DNA of 13,931 bases from Nitrospirota bacterium (GTDB lineage: Bacteria > Nitrospirota_A > Leptospirillia > Leptospirillales > Leptospirillaceae), in assembly GCA_027415455.1 (NCBI GenBank), contig DAIBSV010000036.1, positions 1 through 13,931 of the forward strand, in the 5' to 3' direction. Under the pieces are notes generated by a model. That model saw only the letters and a list, made by a program, of their open reading frames with translations, did no database searches and was not told the origin of the DNA. The first letter of the stretch is position 1; each line of letters opens with the position of its first letter. Positions 5,538-13,177 of this stretch are shown here, piece by piece. Both the position numbers and the translations under genes were made by a program.

Positions 5538-7720
5538 CCCCGTTCGCTTCCGCCGATTCGAAGAACGGCGCCCTTCTGGAGGTCGGGTGCGAGGAGCTTC
5601 CGGCCGCCCTTCTTCCGGGGGTCGTCGAGAGCCTGCGGCTTCTTGCGGAAGAGGCGGCCGCCGCGGCGGGAATCTCCTTCGAGCGCGTCCGGACCGCCGG
5701 AACGCCGGTCCGTCTCCTCCTTCGCTTCGACGGTCTCTCTCCGGAAACCCTCCCCCGGGAAACGGTCGTGACCGGTCCCCCCGTCTCGGCGGCGGGGGCC
5801 TGGCCCTCCGACCCGTCGCCGGCGGCCAGAGGCTTCGCCAGGACCCACGGGACGGCCGTCGAGAGCCTCGAGATCGTGGAGCTTCCGAAAGGTCGGTACC
5901 TGGCCGTCCGGAAAAAAGAGGAGAGCCGCCCCGTTTTCGACCTCCTTCCGGGGATTTTTCTCCGAGCCCTCTCGGCTCTCGTCTTCCCGAAGTCGATGCG
6001 GTGGGGGGCTGGGACCGGTCCCTTTCTCCGCCCCGTCCTCTGGATCCTGGCCCTTTACCGGGACGAGGTGGTGGGTTTCGAGTTCGCGGGACAGATCTCG
6101 GGACGGCTGACCTTCACGCCGCGCTTTCGGGGAATGGAGCCGGTCCTCCTTCGCAACGTCGCCCAGTATGACCAGGAGATCCGGAACTGGGGGATCGAGG
6201 TCGACCTGGACGAACGCCGGGAGCGGATCGCGAACGACCTCCTCTTGACCATGAAGCTCGAGACGAGCGCCGGAAACTGGCCGGAGAGATCCTCTCTCGT
6301 TCTCGATCCCGACCTCCTCGCGGAGGTGGCCTGCCTCGTGGAGGGATACCGGATCGTCCCGGCCGTCCTTCCAGAGAAATACAGGTCTCTTCCTCCGGCC
6401 GTCGTCCGGACCGTGCTCAAGGTCCACCAGAGGTTCTTCGTGGTGGAGGCCCCCGACCGGAAGACGGTGGCGCATTTTCTGGGCGTTTCCGGGAATCCAG
6501 ACGGGAATCTCGATGTGACCCGGGACGGATACGTCCGCGTCGTGACCGCCCGCCTCGAAGACGCGGCCTACTATATCGCCCGGGACCGTTCACGGAGCCT
6601 GGCCGACCGCGTTCCCGACCTCGACGCCGTGGCCTTCTTCCCGGGGGTTGGTTCCCTTGGGGACAAGGTCCGGGCGGCGCGCCGGCTGGTCCTCGAGTGC
6701 CTGGGACTCCTGCCGGACTCCCTCCTTTCAGGCCACGGCCACTCCCGTCAGGATCTGGTCGCGATCCTCGAGCGTGCCGCCACCCTCTACAAGGCGGACC
6801 TTCTGACCGGACTCGTGAAGGAGTTCCCGGAGCTCGAAGGCGAGGTCGGGGGAATTTATGCGCAATGGGAGATGGAGTCGTCGGGAACCCATGATTTGCT
6901 GGGGCCGGCCGTGGCACGGGCCATCTCCTCCCACTACCAGCCCCGGACCTCCCGGGATCCCTGTCCGGAGGATCTCCCCTCCGCGCTTCTCTCCCTGGCC
7001 GACCGGGCGGTGGGCCAGGCGGGAGCCTTTCTGGGCGGGGCCAGCCCGAGCGGATCGCTCGATCCCTTCGCCCTCCGGCGGTCGGGGCAGGGGATGGTTC
7101 GCATCATGGTCGAATTCGCGTTGCCCATCCGCCTCTCCGTTCTGGCCGATCTCGCGGTTGTTTCCTGGAATCTTCCGGATTCCCGGAATGTCCGTGCGCT
7201 TCTGGTCGAGTTCTGGGAGGACCGTCTCCAGTCGATCCTGGCGAGTGAGGGGGAGCCCCTGTGGGGCCGGGCCGCCCGGCTGGGGGACGAGCCCCCCTTC
7301 GTCTCGTCGCGCCGGGCCGAGTTCCTCAGGGATTTCTTCGTCTCCCCGGATTTTGGAATCTTCGAGACGGTCAAGACCCGGATCGACCGGATCCTTCCCG
7401 AAGGCTCCTTTGGTCCGGTCGATTCCGGACTTCTGGGGACCCCGGCGGAGAGAGCCCTCTGGGAGTCCTTCGGAGCCCTTCTGCACCTTCCTTTTCCCGA
7501 ACTGCCCGAACGGGTCGACTTCGAGGCGGAGGTCCGGCGTCTTCGCCCCCTTCTTCCGCTGGTCGAGACCTTTTTCGAGGCCGTTCTCGTCAACGATCCC
7601 GATCCGGCCCTCCGGATGAATCGGCTGGCGCTTCTCTCTCTCGTCTCCCGAAGACTGACCGTTCTCGGCCGACTCGACCTGCTTCTGTCGGCGGCCCGGA
7701 AGGAGCGGAGCGAGGGGTGA
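5534..7720 (+). CDS. glyS: Glycyl-tRNA synthetase beta subunit
   Basis: This subunit contributes to tRNA binding and is needed for glycylation together with GlyQ. The N-terminus has the family hallmark [11 protein letters not shown] at 14-24, and the C-terminal part is a helical anticodon-binding region. I place the start at the ATG at 5534, overlapping the glyQ stop, giving 728 residues, slightly longer than the usual 690 or so. An in-frame ATG at 5468 would add 22 residues inside glyQ with no family resemblance. The stop overlaps the ribD start in a GTGA at 7717-7720. Confidence 0.95.
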   Translation: MTPFASADSKNGALLEVGCEELPAALLPGVVESLRLLAEEAAAAAGISFERVRTAGTPVRLLLRFDGLSPETLPRETVVTGPPVSAAGAWPSDPSPAARGFARTHGTAVESLEIVELPKGRYLAVRKKEESRPVFDLLPGIFLRALSALVFPKSMRWGAGTGPFLRPVLWILALYRDEVVGFEFAGQISGRLTFTPRFRGMEPVLLRNVAQYDQEIRNWGIEVDLDERRERIANDLLLTMKLETSAGNWPERSSLVLDPDLLAEVACLVEGYRIVPAVLPEKYRSLPPAVVRTVLKVHQRFFVVEAPDRKTVAHFLGVSGNPDGNLDVTRDGYVRVVTARLEDAAYYIARDRSRSLADRVPDLDAVAFFPGVGSLGDKVRAARRLVLECLGLLPDSLLSGHGHSRQDLVAILERAATLYKADLLTGLVKEFPELEGEVGGIYAQWEMESSGTHDLLGPAVARAISSHYQPRTSRDPCPEDLPSALLSLADRAVGQAGAFLGGASPSGSLDPFALRRSGQGMVRIMVEFALPIRLSVLADLAVVSWNLPDSRNVRALLVEFWEDRLQSILASEGEPLWGRAARLGDEPPFVSSRRAEFLRDFFVSPDFGIFETVKTRIDRILPEGSFGPVDSGLLGTPAERALWESFGALLHLPFPELPERVDFEAEVRRLRPLLPLVETFFEAVLVNDPDPALRMNRLALLSLVSRRLTVLGRLDLLLSAARKERSEG

Positions 7721-8877
7721 GATCCGCCCCGGAGGATCTTCGCTGGATGCGCCGGGCACTGGCCCTTGCCTGGCGGGGACGGGACACGGTCGCCCCCAAT
7801 CCGATGGTCGGTGCCGTGGTGGTCAGCGAGGGCCGTCTCGTCGGGGAAGGGCATCACCAGAAGGCCGGCTCCGACCACGCGGAGGTCGTCGCGCTCCGGG
7901 CCGCCGGCAAAAAGGCCCGTGGCGCCACCCTGTACGTCAATCTCGAACCGTGCTGCCATACCGGCAAGCGGACCCCTCCCTGCACCGAGGTCATTTTGAA
8001 TGCCGGGGTCCGAAGGGTGGTCCTCTCCATGAAGGACCCCAATCCGAAGGTTTTCGGCGAGGGGATCCGGACGCTCGCAGAGCGGGGCGTCGAGGTCTCC
8101 TCCGGGCTTCTTTCCAGTGAGTCCTTCGAGCAGAACCGCGGCTTCGCCTCACTCATCCGGCAGGGACGCCCCTTCGTGACCCTGAAGGGCGCCATGAGCC
8201 TCGACGGAAAGATCGCGACCGCCTCCGGAGACTCCCAGTGGATCTCGGGGGAGGAGTCTCTTCGTTACGCCCACCGCCTTCGCCACGCCCACGACGCGAT
8301 CGTGGTCGGGATCCGGACGGCCGAGAAGGACGACCCCCGTCTGACCACGCGGACAGGACGTTCCCGCGCCCACCAGCCAATCCGGATCGTTCTCGATTCA
8401 AAGGGGCGCCTCTCTCCCGACTCCCGCCTTTTCGATGAGGCGGGAGGGGGGCCGGTCTGGGTCGTCGTCGGGCCTTCCTGTCCCCGGAGCGCCACCCACG
8501 CCCTGGAGAAAAAGGGGGCCCGGGTCCTCCCCCTTCCCGAGATCCGTCCGGGGGAGATCGACCTCTCCCGTCTTCTTTCGGAGCTTGCCGGATCCGGGGC
8601 TTTGACCGTCCTTGTCGAGGGAGGGTCCCGGGTCAACGCCTCGTTCTTTTCGGCGGGACTGGTCGACCGGATCCGGGTTGTCCTGGCCCCTCTCGTGATC
8701 GGGGGGGAGGATGCGATCGGATGGATCGGGGGGCGTTCTCCCGACCGGCTGGGCGAGGCTCTCCGGCTCCCCGCCTTTTCCCTGGTCCGGCGCCTGGGGG
8801 CCGACCTTCTCGTGGGAGCCGATCTCTGGGGGCCCGAGACTCTTCCGCCCCCCGCCGCCGGAAAAAATACGCTATAA
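7717..8877 (+). CDS. ribD: Bifunctional riboflavin deaminase/reductase RibD
   Basis: RibD deaminates the pyrimidine product of GTP cyclohydrolase II and then reduces its ribosyl group, the second and third steps of riboflavin synthesis. The deaminase domain (about 1-145) shows the zinc site HAE at 54-56 and PCCHTGKRTPPC at 78-89, with ligands His54, Cys79 and Cys89. The reductase domain (about 150-370) starts at RPFVTLKGAMSLDGKIA and includes VGIRTAEKDDPRLTTR and VEGGSRVNASF. I chose GTG at 7717 (386 residues) because it overlaps the glyS stop by four bases, follows GGAGCGAGG, and keeps the usual residues before MRRALALA; ATG at 7747 would cut into the domain. Tandem stops TAA TAG end it. No FMN riboswitch precedes it. 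Confidence 0.95.
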   Translation: MRSAPEDLRWMRRALALAWRGRDTVAPNPMVGAVVVSEGRLVGEGHHQKAGSDHAEVVALRAAGKKARGATLYVNLEPCCHTGKRTPPCTEVILNAGVRRVVLSMKDPNPKVFGEGIRTLAERGVEVSSGLLSSESFEQNRGFASLIRQGRPFVTLKGAMSLDGKIATASGDSQWISGEESLRYAHRLRHAHDAIVVGIRTAEKDDPRLTTRTGRSRAHQPIRIVLDSKGRLSPDSRLFDEAGGGPVWVVVGPSCPRSATHALEKKGARVLPLPEIRPGEIDLSRLLSELAGSGALTVLVEGGSRVNASFFSAGLVDRIRVVLAPLVIGGEDAIGWIGGRSPDRLGEALRLPAFSLVRRLGADLLVGADLWGPETLPPPAAGKNTL

Positions 8878-8878
8878 T
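8873..8878 (+). promoter_or_regulatory. Possible -10 box for ribE across ribD stop
   Basis: A perfect TATAAT is formed by the end of ribD and its tandem stops (CTA TAA TAG). It lies 43 bases before the ribE start. No good -35 box lies 16-18 bases upstream (the DNA there is C-rich), and there is no TG extension. It could be a weak internal promoter or a coincidence. This is also the only non-overlapping junction in the operon, which is a mild argument for a real site. Confidence 0.3.
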
Positions 8879-8920
8879 AGCGAAAAATTCACCTCATCTC
8901 TTGCCAAAAGGAGTTTTTCT

Positions 8921-9553
8921 GTGTTTTCCGGGATCATCGAAGCGACGGGCCGCGTCCTTTCTGCCGTGGCTCCGGAGGGGGGCCGGCTGACCATCACGGG
9001 CGTCTCCTTCGCCCGAGAGCTTTCCGCCGGGGAGTCGGTGGCCATCAACGGGGCCTGCATGACGGTCGTCTCCCGGGAGGAGGACCGCTTCTCGGTCGAT
9101 GTTTCGCTTGAAACGCTTCGGGTCACCCGCATGGGGGAGATGGACGCGGGCGAAGGGGTGAACCTCGAGCGGGCCATGCGTCTCTCCGACCGGCTCGGGG
9201 GCCATCTCGTCCTCGGCCACGTCGACTGCCTCGGGCGCATCGAAGGGCGCCGGACCTCGGGCAACACGGAATTCTTCTCCCTTTTCGTTCCGGCTCCCCA
9301 CCATCGCTACCTGATTCCCAAGGGATCGATCACCGTCGATGGCATCAGCCTGACCGTCAACGCCTTCTCCGACCGGCCGGATGGCTCGGGGAGCGTGGTG
9401 GAGCTGGCGATCATTCCCCACACCCTGGCCGTCACCACTCTCGGGACGCGCCGTGTGGGGGATCGGGTCCACCTCGAGCTCGACCTGGTCGGAAAATATG
9501 CGGACCGATTCCGGGAAATCGACGGATCAAGGGGGGAGGCGTCCCGTGGCTGA
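8921..9553 (+). CDS. ribE: Riboflavin synthase alpha chain
   Basis: This enzyme dismutates two 6,7-dimethyl-8-ribityllumazine molecules to riboflavin. The 210-residue protein begins FSGIIEATG, typical of the family, and holds two tandem lumazine-binding barrels. The repeated motif is SVAINGACMTVV in the first and SITVDGISLTVN in the second. The start is GTG at 8921 with AAAAGGAG 7 bases upstream; in-frame codons before it translate ribD DNA. Its partner genes ribBA and ribH, often next in line, are absent here, and yacG follows with an 8-base overlap. Confidence 0.95.
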   Translation: MFSGIIEATGRVLSAVAPEGGRLTITGVSFARELSAGESVAINGACMTVVSREEDRFSVDVSLETLRVTRMGEMDAGEGVNLERAMRLSDRLGGHLVLGHVDCLGRIEGRRTSGNTEFFSLFVPAPHHRYLIPKGSITVDGISLTVNAFSDRPDGSGSVVELAIIPHTLAVTTLGTRRVGDRVHLELDLVGKYADRFREIDGSRGEASRG

Positions 9554-9752
9554 CATGCCCCATGTCCGGCGCTGCCCCGTCTGCCACGGGGAGCTGGCCG
9601 CCTCGCTTCGTTCGGTCTTCTGCTCGGACCGGTGCCGCCGGATCGATCTGTCCCGGTGGCTTTCGGAGGAGTACCGCATTCACGGGGGGGAAGGGGAGGG
9701 CGAAGGAACGCTCGTCCATTCACGGGAGACGGGGGAAGGGGGGGACTCCTGA
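9546..9752 (+). CDS. yacG: DNA gyrase inhibitor YacG, zinc-binding
   Basis: The 68-residue protein has the YacG zinc knuckle: Cys10-Pro-x-Cys13 and Cys26-x3-Cys30, followed by the family motif RRIDLSRWLSEEYRI. YacG proteins bind the GyrB subunit and block gyrase. I chose GTG at 9546, 8 bases inside ribE, because GGGGGGAGG ends 6 bases before it; ATG at 9555 would be too far from that site but would leave the domain intact. The C-terminal tail is rich in Gly and Glu. The stop overlaps the cobI start by one base (TGATG). A role in the vitamin genes around it is not obvious. Confidence 0.9.
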   Translation: MADMPHVRRCPVCHGELAASLRSVFCSDRCRRIDLSRWLSEEYRIHGGEGEGEGTLVHSRETGEGGDS

Positions 9753-10528
9753 TGGAGGAGGGACGGGAGAATCCAGAGGAGAAGGATTTTGCGCTTGTCG
9801 GGACCCTCTACGGCATCGGCGTTGGCCCGGGAGACCCCGAGCTTCTTACCATAAAGGCCGCCCGGATTCTCCGGGAGGTCCCGGTGATTGCCGTGCCCAC
9901 CTCCTATTCCGACGCCGGCTCCCTGGCCATGGAGGTGATCGCTCCCATTCTGGAGGAGAGGGCCCGGGCCGGAAGATCCCCCGAAATCGTGAGCCTTCTC
10001 TTTCCCATGACCCGGGACGAAGGGATCCTCCGGAAGGCCCGCGAGGAAAACGGGGCCCTTCTCCTGGGCGCGCTCTCCCGGGGTGACGCGGCCTTCGTGG
10101 CCCTGGGGGACATCCTTTTCTATTCGACCTTCGGGAACCTCCTGACGGGACTCTCCTCCATCCGGTCCCCCCTGCCGGTGGAGGTGGTCCCCGGGGTGAC
10201 CTCGTTCGCCGCCGCGGCGGGACGCCTCGTCGAGCCTCTCGTTCAGGGGTCGGAGCGGCTGGCCGTGCTTCCCGCCGTCTACGATCCCGCCGAGATCGAG
10301 GCCGTCCTCGACCGCTTCGAGGTCGTGGTCCTGATGAAGATCAACAAGGTCTTCGGGGAGGTCCGGGACCTCCTTGCGCGAAAGAATCTTCTCGACAGGT
10401 CCGCTTTCGTCGCGATGGTCGGACGTCCCGAGGAGCGGATCAGCCGGACCCTCGACCGCCTCCCCCCCGGGGCGGTTCCCTACATGTCCCTCCTTGTCGT
10501 CAGAAAGAATGGATGGCTGACCCCATGA
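9752..10528 (+). CDS. cobI: Precorrin-2 C20-methyltransferase
   Basis: This enzyme transfers a methyl group from S-adenosylmethionine to C20 of precorrin-2 (or its cobalt form, then called CbiL), the first committed corrin step. The 258-residue protein has the family start LYGIGVGPGDPELLTIKAARIL, then FVALGDILFYSTFGNLL and VEVVPGVTSFAAAAG. Whether it acts on the metal-free (aerobic) or cobalt (anaerobic) substrate cannot be told. The ATG at 9752 follows AAGGGGGGG and overlaps the yacG stop by one base; the open frame upstream has no family resemblance. It overlaps the next gene by four bases. Confidence 0.92.
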   Translation: MEEGRENPEEKDFALVGTLYGIGVGPGDPELLTIKAARILREVPVIAVPTSYSDAGSLAMEVIAPILEERARAGRSPEIVSLLFPMTRDEGILRKAREENGALLLGALSRGDAAFVALGDILFYSTFGNLLTGLSSIRSPLPVEVVPGVTSFAAAAGRLVEPLVQGSERLAVLPAVYDPAEIEAVLDRFEVVVLMKINKVFGEVRDLLARKNLLDRSAFVAMVGRPEERISRTLDRLPPGAVPYMSLLVVRKNGWLTP

Positions 10529-11034
10529 CACTGTCTCCCGCCAACCGCGACCATGATGCGGCGGTCCGTTACGTCCAGCGGTACTTTCTTCCCAGCTCGG
10601 CCCTTCTGGGGATGGTCGGCATGATCGGGGTCTTCCTCCTCTCGACCGTGGAGTGGCAGCGCCATACCCTGACGGTCATGGCTTTCACCCGGGAGATGAC
10701 CATCGGCCTCATGGGGGCCCTTCTCTCCCTGCTGCACGCCCGCTACCAGTATTTTCTGTTCGAGAATTTTCCGGGACACTACCGGGAAATGCTCGAGAAG
10801 GCGGACCGTTTTGCGCTCGAACGGCCCTCCGCGGTCAACCACCCCAAGAGACAGCTTGTCATGGGGGGATACGTCGCCGGCATTCTCCTGTATGCGGGGG
10901 CCATCTGGCTTCTGCACGGCGGGGTCTCCTGGATCGGCATCGTCTCCTTCGCCATGTCGGGCTTTTTCATCACGCGCGTCGCATTCTGGAAAAGGGTCGT
11001 GGACGCCGAAGCCGGCGGAAAGGGAGGGGCCTGA
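10525..11034 (+). CDS. Four-helix membrane protein, function unknown
   Basis: I do not recognise this 169-residue protein. Hydrophobic segments near 21-43, 56-78, 110-131 and 133-152 predict four membrane helices. Between helices two and three lies a hydrophilic stretch (about 79-109) with FENFPGHYREMLEKADRF. No Cys/His-rich metal site is evident. I prefer the ATG at 10525, which overlaps the cobI stop as ATGA; an ATG at 10513 would add four residues. It is translationally coupled on both sides, to cobI and to cobM (TGATG), so a link with corrin synthesis, such as metal or precursor handling at the membrane, is reasonable but unproven. It does not look like CbiM, CbiQ or CbtA as I know them. 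Confidence 0.75.
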   Translation: MTLSPANRDHDAAVRYVQRYFLPSSALLGMVGMIGVFLLSTVEWQRHTLTVMAFTREMTIGLMGALLSLLHARYQYFLFENFPGHYREMLEKADRFALERPSAVNHPKRQLVMGGYVAGILLYAGAIWLLHGGVSWIGIVSFAMSGFFITRVAFWKRVVDAEAGGKGGA

Positions 11035-11849
11035 TGGCGGGGAAAATCCGAAAGACGGAGCGGGGACGGGTTTATTTCATCGGAGCCGGACCGGGGGATC
11101 CCGATCTCCTCACGGTTCGGGGGGCCCGGATCCTGGCCGAAGCCGACCGGATCGTCTTCGCCGGCAGCCTCGTTCCGGAAGAGTCGCTTCACGACCTCAA
11201 CGACCGGGGGCTCTGGGTCGATTCGGCGGGGCTGACCCGGGAAGAGATCGTCGCCCATCTCCTGGAGGGTGTCTCCAAAAACGAGGTCGTCGTCCGGCTG
11301 GCCTCCGGCGATCCTTCCATCTTCGGAGCCATGGCCGAAATGACCACCGAACTCGACAGCCGGGGAATTCCGTGGGAGGTGGTGCCGGGTGTCTCCTCGG
11401 TCTTTGCCGCGGCGGCCGCACTCCGGATGGAGCTCACCCTCCCGGAGGTCAGTCAGACCGTCATCCTGACGCGGACTGCCGGACGGACGCCCATGCCGCC
11501 GGGGGAGGAGATCGAGGCCCTGGCCGCCCGCGGCGCAACCCTGGTGGTCTTTCTTTCCATCGACCGGATCGAGGAGCTGGTTGCCAGGCTTCTGACGGTC
11601 CGGGATCCCTCGACCCCCGTGGCTGTTGTGGCCCGGGCGAGCTGGGAGAACGAGGTCGTCTGCCGGGGCACCCTCGCCACGATCGCGGGGGAGGTTCGAA
11701 AGGCGCGGATCATGCGTCAGGCGCTCCTGGTCCTGGGAGAAGCCCTGGACCCTGAGAGGCGGAAAAATGCCAGGAGCCGCCTCTATGCCGCCGATTTCAC
11801 CCATGGATTCCGCGAGGGGACCGGTCCGGAAACGCCTCCCCCCTCCTGA
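11034..11849 (+). CDS. cobM: Precorrin-4 C11-methyltransferase
   Basis: CobM (CbiF in the anaerobic route) methylates C11 of precorrin-4 with S-adenosylmethionine. The 271-residue protein shows GRVYFIGAGPGDPDLLTVRG near the N-terminus, then FAGSLVP, VVRLASGDPSIFGAMAEM, VVPGVSSVFAAAAAL and LTLPEVSQTVILTR, all strongly conserved in this subfamily. The start ATG at 11034 overlaps the previous stop by one base. About 20 C-terminal residues after the core are low-complexity. No intrinsic terminator with a T-run is visible after the stop. The other corrin genes (cobJ, cobL, cobH and so on) must lie elsewhere. Confidence 0.94.
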   Translation: MAGKIRKTERGRVYFIGAGPGDPDLLTVRGARILAEADRIVFAGSLVPEESLHDLNDRGLWVDSAGLTREEIVAHLLEGVSKNEVVVRLASGDPSIFGAMAEMTTELDSRGIPWEVVPGVSSVFAAAAALRMELTLPEVSQTVILTRTAGRTPMPPGEEIEALAARGATLVVFLSIDRIEELVARLLTVRDPSTPVAVVARASWENEVVCRGTLATIAGEVRKARIMRQALLVLGEALDPERRKNARSRLYAADFTHGFREGTGPETPPPS

Positions 11850-11988
11850 TAGTCCTTTCTCCCGGAAAAAGGCCGTCAGCTCCGATTCTTCCCAGGTTTT
11901 CCCCCGACGTCTTCTTCTGAAATGATTCAAAGTCGACACATCGGTTTCTCGCATGAAGCAAATATTCTGAAAAACCGTGGGGCCACTC

Positions 11989-12008
11989 CATTCATCGTGT
12001 CGTGAATG
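11989..12008. repeat. Inverted repeat upstream of sigma-54 promoter
   Basis: CATTCA (11989-11994) and TGAATG (12003-12008) form an exact inverted pair with an 8-base spacer, centred about 60 bases upstream of the predicted start near 12059. It could bind a dimeric regulator. Enhancer sites for sigma-54 activators usually lie further up, at -80 to -200. The rest of the stretch 11850-12031 shows no gene or clear structure. Confidence 0.3.
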
Positions 12009-12031
12009 AACGATTTTATAAGGAATCCTTT

Positions 12032-12048
12032 TTGGCACGGTCCATGCT
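12032..12048 (+). promoter_or_regulatory. Sigma-54 (RpoN) -24/-12 promoter
   Basis: TTGGCACGGTCCATGCT matches the sigma-54 consensus (YTGGCACGrNNNTTGCW) at every defined position except one, A for the first T of TTGC. The invariant GG (12034-12035) and GC (12046-12047) have the required 12-base phasing. The predicted start is near 12059, about 100 bases before the desaturase GTG. A sigma-70 reading (TATAAA at 12049-12054) lacks a -35 box. Confidence 0.75.
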
Positions 12049-12070
12049 ATAAAAAGAGGTTTGCTATCGC

Positions 12071-12090
12071 GGAAAGGGTTTTTCCCTTCC
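12071..12090 (+). other. Hairpin in the desaturase mRNA leader
   Basis: GGAAAGGG (12071-12078) pairs with CCCTTCC (12084-12090) apart from one unpaired A, around a T-rich loop. It starts about 12 bases after the predicted transcription start, so it could stabilise the 5' end of the mRNA. A second small palindrome, GTCCGG-A-CCGGAC, is at 12108-12120. No function is assigned. Confidence 0.3.
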
Positions 12091-12157
12091 TTCGTTTCCC
12101 CACCCGTGTCCGGACCGGACCTTTGCGGGGTTTCTCTCCCGTAGTGAAGGATGATTC

Positions 12158-12991
12158 GTGCGTCTTCCCCTGTCAACGCTCAGAAACCATGTCACCACCT
12201 ATAACGAACTGGCGGACGACGCCAACTGGAACCGCTTCAGGAGCGTTCCCTGGGCCGAAATCCGGCCGGAACTCCTGACCGAGGGGCAAAAACAGGCGGT
12301 CGTCTTCGTGACCCATGTCGAGGACTACACGCCGGGATACTGCGCGGAATACGCCGCCCTCTTCCCCGTCAACGCCCCCTCTTCCGAGGAGGCGATGCAC
12401 AACCGGGAACTCTTTCATTTCGTCTCGCGGTGGGGCCTCGAGGAGGACCGTCACGCCCAGGCCCTGGCCCTGTACCAGGTCCACGCGGAGATCGAGCCCG
12501 ACTGGGACCGCCTGTCGGCCCAGATGATCGTTGAGAGCCAGAAGGAGTTCCTGGTCGGCTACAAGGGCCTCCTGCAGGTGTGCACCTACGCCTTCCTCCA
12601 GGAAAAGGCCACGCAGCTCTATTACCAGAGCCTCGCCAGAAACGTCTCGGAACCTGTTCTGGTCAAGCTCCTGCATTTTCTGACCAAGGATGAGTCGCGC
12701 CACTTCGTCTTCTTCTCCAACATCATCGACTCCTACTTCGAGACCTTCGGCCTCGACTGCCTTCCCCTGGTCGAGGAGGTGGCCACGCACTACCGCATGC
12801 CGCTTCACAACACGATGGCCGATTACCGCCGCCGCGCCATCCGCATGGCCCGGGAGGCGCCCGGATACGACCGGATTCTTCCCATCCAGATCCTGTTCCG
12901 CCTTCTCGAACAGATCGGGAATCGCCATCCCGAGTGGAAGGGGGATCTCGAGGCCGGGGTCGGGCGGATCAAGACCCGTCTCCGGATCTGA
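12158..12991 (+). CDS. Acyl-ACP desaturase, ferritin-like diiron
   Basis: The 277-residue protein fits the soluble type-2 fatty-acid desaturase family, which uses a diiron site and O2 to introduce a cis double bond into acyl chains on acyl carrier protein. Likely iron ligands are Glu55, Glu96-x-x-His99 (EEDRH), Glu149 and Glu179-x-x-His182 (DESRH). Their spacing (41, 53 and 30 residues) is close to that of plant stearoyl-ACP desaturase as I recall it. No membrane helices are seen. The GTG start follows AAGGA by 6 bases; a nearer ATG at 12151 is in another frame. It is monocistronic, between a sigma-54 promoter and a terminator. It probably tunes membrane fluidity. Another ferritin-like oxygenase remains possible. 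Confidence 0.88.
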   Translation: MRLPLSTLRNHVTTYNELADDANWNRFRSVPWAEIRPELLTEGQKQAVVFVTHVEDYTPGYCAEYAALFPVNAPSSEEAMHNRELFHFVSRWGLEEDRHAQALALYQVHAEIEPDWDRLSAQMIVESQKEFLVGYKGLLQVCTYAFLQEKATQLYYQSLARNVSEPVLVKLLHFLTKDESRHFVFFSNIIDSYFETFGLDCLPLVEEVATHYRMPLHNTMADYRRRAIRMAREAPGYDRILPIQILFRLLEQIGNRHPEWKGDLEAGVGRIKTRLRI

Positions 12992-13011
12992 GAATCCCCG
13001 GAGGCTTTTTT
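12978..13011 (+). terminator. Intrinsic terminator overlapping desaturase stop
   Basis: GTCTCCGG (12978-12985) pairs with CCGGAGGC (12998-13005), eight pairs with one T-G, followed by six T at 13006-13011. The desaturase TGA (12989-12991) lies in the loop, so ribosomes finishing translation would cover the left arm. Confidence 0.8.
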
Positions 13012-13047
13012 CGGGATGGCCGGGGAGGCAAAACCGCTCTTCTTGAC

Positions 13048-13075
13048 TTGACGAAAAGGAAATCCGGGTTATTCT
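13048..13075 (+). promoter_or_regulatory. Sigma-70 promoter for the DUF2934 gene
   Basis: TTGACG (13048-13053, five of six) is 16 bases from TATTCT (13070-13075, four of six). An overlapping TTGACT at 13043-13048 would be spaced too far. Transcription from about 13082 gives a leader of about 96 bases. Confidence 0.6.
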
Positions 13076-13084
13076 GGATTCGTG

Positions 13085-13138
13085 CCCCTTTCGAAAAGGG
13101 GGGAACCTCTGGCAACCGGGGGAGGCGATTCCGGTTCC
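13085..13138 (+). promoter_or_regulatory. Structured leader with competing pairings
   Basis: First, CCCCTTT (13085-13091) pairs with AAAGGGG (13095-13101). Next, GGAACC (13102-13107) can pair with GGTTCC (13133-13138), but AACCGG (13114-13119) can instead pair with CCGGTT (13131-13136). The last two exclude each other because they share 13133-13136. This is the layout of a switch, although I match it to no known riboswitch class. Neither form occupies the ribosome site near 13164. Confidence 0.35.
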
Positions 13139-13177
13139 TTGTGCCCCAATCTTAATGGCAAAGAAGGAGGAGCGACG

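Noticed and set aside
6728..7959. Minus-strand frames of about 340 residues opposite glyS/ribD
   Set aside because: Charged, low-complexity shadow translations with no start signals, opposite conserved synthetase sequence.
11812..11875. Possible terminator after cobM
   Set aside because: G-rich and C-rich stretches can pair (GAGGGG with CCCCTC), but no T-run follows, so an intrinsic terminator is not supported.
10779..12176. 465-residue minus-strand frame opposite the TM protein and cobM
   Set aside because: Antisense to a clear CobM and to an intergenic promoter region; composition typical of shadow frames.
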